From Bacilli bacterium (GTDB taxonomy: Bacteria; Bacillota_I; Bacilli_A; RFN20; CAG-288), in assembly GCA_028707375.1 (NCBI GenBank), contig JAQWCB010000039.1, positions 1 to 7,704 on the forward strand: a stretch of DNA of 7,704 nt. Reading direction: 5' to 3'. The translations under genes were made by a program, and so were the position numbers. This document shows positions 5,548-7,704 of this stretch, one piece after another. The first letter of the stretch is position 1, and each line of letters starts with the position of its first letter. The notes below the pieces were generated by a model that was not told the DNA's origin, ran no database searches, and worked only from the letters and a program-made list of their open reading frames with translations.

Positions 5548-7155
5548 ATGAAAAGAAAATTAAAAATATGTCTAGTCGGGCTTGGAATTGTTGGACTCAC
5601 AACTTCTTGTAGTCTAAGCGATTTTCAATCAGCCATAAACACACTTGTCGACGCAAATTTATCCTCATATTCAACGGCAGCATCATTAAATTTTGTTTCA
5701 CGTTTGAACAGTGCTGAAACAGAGACGACCGATGATACTATAAGTGTTGAAAATCAGGATGTTACGGATCTATTGAATCAGTTTGATTTGATTTTGTCTA
5801 GTGAATCTAGTTTTGAAGTAGTAAAATCAGACTCTGATCGAGCTGACTATGCTAGCATGGCTGTAATTTCCTTTGTGGATACTACGGGTGAAACTGTCAG
5901 TTATACTATGTATTATTCCGATGCGACAACTTCGAATAAGAAAGCGGATGGTAATCACGGATGGGGCTTCTACAATTCCTTTGGTAAAGGCAAAGCTGGT
6001 GAACGTGGACAAGCCACGAAGAATGGTCAAGGCGGAAAGAATGAAACTAGTGGAAATCGTGAAGAAAGAAGCGAAAGACATCAGGAGCGCGAAGGCGAAA
6101 TAGATATTGGAAATTTTGATATTGATGGCGATGGAATAATCACGATTGACGATGTTATTGCTTACCTTGATGTCAATCTAGATGGTCTATTTGACTATGC
6201 TGACTATCAAGCAATATTAGCTCAATATGACTATGCTGAAATTGATGTCAACCTGGATGGAACGATAGATGAAAATGATTTTGTTACGTTATTCGATCTT
6301 GATGGTGATCAAGATGTAGATAATGATGATCTAATCGGGTTATTTGACATAGATGGTGATGGAGACTTTGATGCTGATGATGTTCTCTATGTTATGAATG
6401 ATCACAATTATGAAAATATGTATGAACATCGCGATGAATATGATGAGGAAGCCACAAGGTCTCAAAAACATCAAGAAGAGAAAAACTTTGAAGAAAATAA
6501 GCAACGCTTGGAATGGAACAGATTGTTAAAATATGTTATTAGAAATAACAATTTAGCTGCAACCAGCGATGATGTTGAGACTGATGAGGAGGAAGAGGAA
6601 GCAGGCGTAAATGTTTCCACCAAATTTGAAGGTATTGCTATCGTTGATGAAGTAGAATATCCTTTCTTCTCGACTGAGTATTCAGAGGAAAATCCTGATG
6701 ATGGCTCGAGCACTTATGTCAATAGTTTCATTGTAGTAATGAATGATGAGATTGGAAATGAAAGTTTCTTACGAGTAAAGAATAGAGTGGTTACGGAAGC
6801 AGGAGCAGTAGCTTCTTACTTTGATTATGCCTATGTCAAAGATGCTTCACTAGTTTCTAGCTATACAATTAAGACATCAATTGAAGATGAAAAAGCTCAA
6901 TTGATATTGAATCAAGATGACAAGACTTACTTTATTCGGTTAGTTACAGATAATGGTAAAGTTTATATTATTGTAACAGTTAAGGATCCTAGTTTAACGC
7001 CTAAAGTTGAACAATATGTTTACGAAAGAGTCACTACTACCGGAGAAGATGGCGAAGTTATTGTTACCTATGTATTGGTTGAAACACCAAGCGATGAAGA
7101 AACTGAGCCAGAAACTGATACGACCGAAACGAGTGAGGAAGAAATAATTGGATAA
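5548..7155 (+). CDS. Lipoprotein with five tandem EF-hand/dockerin-like Ca2+ loops
   Basis: This 535-residue surface lipoprotein is of unrecognised family. Residues 1-21 are a lipoprotein signal (KRKLK, a hydrophobic core, then LTTSC); C21 would be lipidated, although Thr at -3 is unusual. The ATG at 5548 has AAAGGGG at 6 bases. Residues 22-129 resemble the start of the anti-sigma outer domain; 130-188 are a Gly/Lys/Arg-rich linker. Five 12-residue calcium loops follow at 191, 208, 233, 250 and 267 (DIDGDGIITIDD, DVNLDGLFDYAD, DVNLDGTIDEND, DLDGDQDVDNDD, DIDGDGDFDADD). Residues 286-335 are charged and likely helical. Residues 341-351 are acidic. The shared domain resumes at 359 (KFEGIAIVDEVEYP), and the protein ends in an acidic Thr/Glu tail (513-532). 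A sigma-operon-like promoter precedes it. Calcium binding is a strong inference from the loops; the biological role is unknown. Confidence 0.85.
   Translation: MKRKLKICLVGLGIVGLTTSCSLSDFQSAINTLVDANLSSYSTAASLNFVSRLNSAETETTDDTISVENQDVTDLLNQFDLILSSESSFEVVKSDSDRADYASMAVISFVDTTGETVSYTMYYSDATTSNKKADGNHGWGFYNSFGKGKAGERGQATKNGQGGKNETSGNREERSERHQEREGEIDIGNFDIDGDGIITIDDVIAYLDVNLDGLFDYADYQAILAQYDYAEIDVNLDGTIDENDFVTLFDLDGDQDVDNDDLIGLFDIDGDGDFDADDVLYVMNDHNYENMYEHRDEYDEEATRSQKHQEEKNFEENKQRLEWNRLLKYVIRNNNLAATSDDVETDEEEEEAGVNVSTKFEGIAIVDEVEYPFFSTEYSEENPDDGSSTYVNSFIVVMNDEIGNESFLRVKNRVVTEAGAVASYFDYAYVKDASLVSSYTIKTSIEDEKAQLILNQDDKTYFIRLVTDNGKVYIIVTVKDPSLTPKVEQYVYERVTTTGEDGEVIVTYVLVETPSDEETEPETDTTETSEEEIIG
6118..6381 (+). 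repeat. Five diverged coding repeats, mostly 51 bases apart (Ca2+ loops)
   Basis: Within the lipoprotein gene, units that each begin with a DxDxDG- or DxNxDG-type loop start at 6118, 6169, 6244, 6295 and 6346, giving spacings of 51, 75, 51 and 51 bases (17, 25, 17 and 17 residues). Units two and three share 15 of their first 17 bases, as seen by eye, while the others are related mainly at the protein level. This points to growth by internal duplication followed by divergence. Loop 4 has Gln instead of Gly at position 6; the acidic ligand positions are otherwise largely kept. Confidence 0.75.
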
Positions 7156-7173
7156 TTTGTTCATCATTTACTA

Positions 7174-7226
7174 AAAAAAAGAGCTGTAAGGAGATATGCA
7201 AAAAATCTCTGAGCAGTTCTTTTTTT
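7174..7226. terminator. Strong two-part hairpin terminator, bidirectional
   Basis: The outer stem pairs A7174-G7186 with C7214-T7226 (13 pairs, one G-U; seven of them A-T). After a 3x3 internal loop, the inner stem pairs GGAGAT (7190-7195) with ATCTCT (7205-7210; one G-U) around a 9-base loop. It starts 18 bases after the lipoprotein stop and ends in seven T. The 5' A run gives a T run on the other strand, so it can also end the minus-strand gene, whose TAA (7225-7227) overlaps the stem. Confidence 0.85.
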
Positions 7227-7704
7227 ATAAATCTCTTAAAATATCTTTCTTGTTATTTTTGAATGAATCTGAGGGGTTATGAAAGCACATTAGGACAATG
7301 GTTATAGTGAGAAAAAGCGTTACGCCAGGTATCAATCCTAAGTAATTTCGAGCTGGATCATCAAGAAGATTAACAATAATAAAATAAATAACGATAGAGA
7401 TGATTAAACTAATACCAAGGACAATTGTGTTTATTCTATCTATCGGATAAATTACTCGGAAGACTTGATATCCTAAAATAATTAATATATATCCTAAAGC
7501 TAAATACATAAGCCATGGTGCAAAAAAATATCCAACGATGACTAAGATACTGACAAATATATCAATCAAAAGGTAAAACAAAGGCGAATTCAATATCAAT
7601 TTTGTGTCTTTTATATATCCTAGTTTAGATAGTTCGCTTGAAACAGTAATGAACATTATCAATGTTTGAATGCTGGTTAATATTAAATAAAATAAAGGAA
7701 AAAT
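7225..7704 (-). CDS. Multi-pass membrane protein, partial at right edge
   Basis: The frame is open from the stop at 7225 to the right edge of the window. The first possible start inside it (TTG at 7662) has no convincing ribosome binding site and falls in the middle of a hydrophobic stretch (LILTSIQTLIMFITV), so the true start is probably beyond 7704. The visible part has that edge segment and four more hydrophobic segments. Counted from the TTG, these lie at about 28-46, 48-68, 80-99 and 107-126, with a short charged C-terminus (SFKNNKKDILRDL). Loops are short and there is no recognisable domain or catalytic motif. It is convergent with the lipoprotein gene and shares its terminator, so nothing links the two functionally. 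The coding call rests on the long open frame and the membrane-protein pattern; the family is unknown. Confidence 0.65.
   Translation of the reverse strand: MFPLFYLILTSIQTLIMFITVSSELSKLGYIKDTKLILNSPLFYLLIDIFVSILVIVGYFFAPWLMYLALGYILIILGYQVFRVIYPIDRINTIVLGISLIISIVIYFIIVNLLDDPARNYLGLIPGVTLFLTITIVLMCFHNPSDSFKNNKKDILRDL

Noticed and set aside
6118..6381. Dockerin module implying a cellulosome
   Set aside because: The loops are too closely spaced and number five, and no cohesin or glycoside hydrolase is present. Dockerin-like describes only the loop sequence.

Overview
The window looks like a chromosomal segment of a low-GC Gram-positive bacterium, in the Bacilli or close to the non-mycoplasma Mollicutes. 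This rests on the AT-rich DNA, strong purine-rich ribosome binding sites (AAAGGGG, GGGAGG), short operons with overlapping genes, and a lipoprotein signal peptide. TGA is used as a stop (sigma gene, proline-rich membrane gene) and Trp is encoded by TGG, so the genetic code is standard and not the Mycoplasma code. Genus cannot be told from the sequence alone.

Layout. Positions 3-1295 (+) hold a 5'-nucleotidase-family metallophosphatase cut or disrupted at its N-terminus. A hairpin at 1301-1336 separates it from a convergent, complete galE (1369-2397, -). Next comes a two-gene minus-strand operon (3563 to 2518) of unrecognised membrane proteins. The first has an Asn/Pro/Tyr-rich tail and overlaps the second by 4 bases. 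A 226-base divergent intergenic region follows. Then come, on the plus strand, an ECF sigma factor (3790-4323), an overlapping single-pass membrane protein that is its probable anti-sigma factor (4316-5485), and a separate gene for a lipoprotein with five tandem Ca2+-loop (EF-hand/dockerin-like) motifs (5548-7155). A bidirectional hairpin (7174-7226) ends this block. A multi-pass membrane protein gene (7225 to the right edge, -) runs off the window.

The most interesting part is 3746-7155. The same bipartite element, CCAATAAAA-N13-CGTATATA, lies upstream of both the sigma gene and the lipoprotein gene. Its CGTATA -10 and N16 spacing resemble ECF (sigma-W type) promoters, so I infer that the sigma factor activates its own operon and the lipoprotein gene. 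In addition, the extracytoplasmic part of the anti-sigma protein and the lipoprotein share collinear short motifs (FEG-x-IVD...YP and others). They therefore appear to be homologous, with the lipoprotein carrying a calcium-loop and charged-helix insertion in the middle of the shared domain. Together these suggest a self-contained envelope-sensing module: sigma factor, membrane anti-sigma without a zinc motif, and a related calcium-binding surface lipoprotein made under the sigma factor's control. The function and signal are not known from the sequence.
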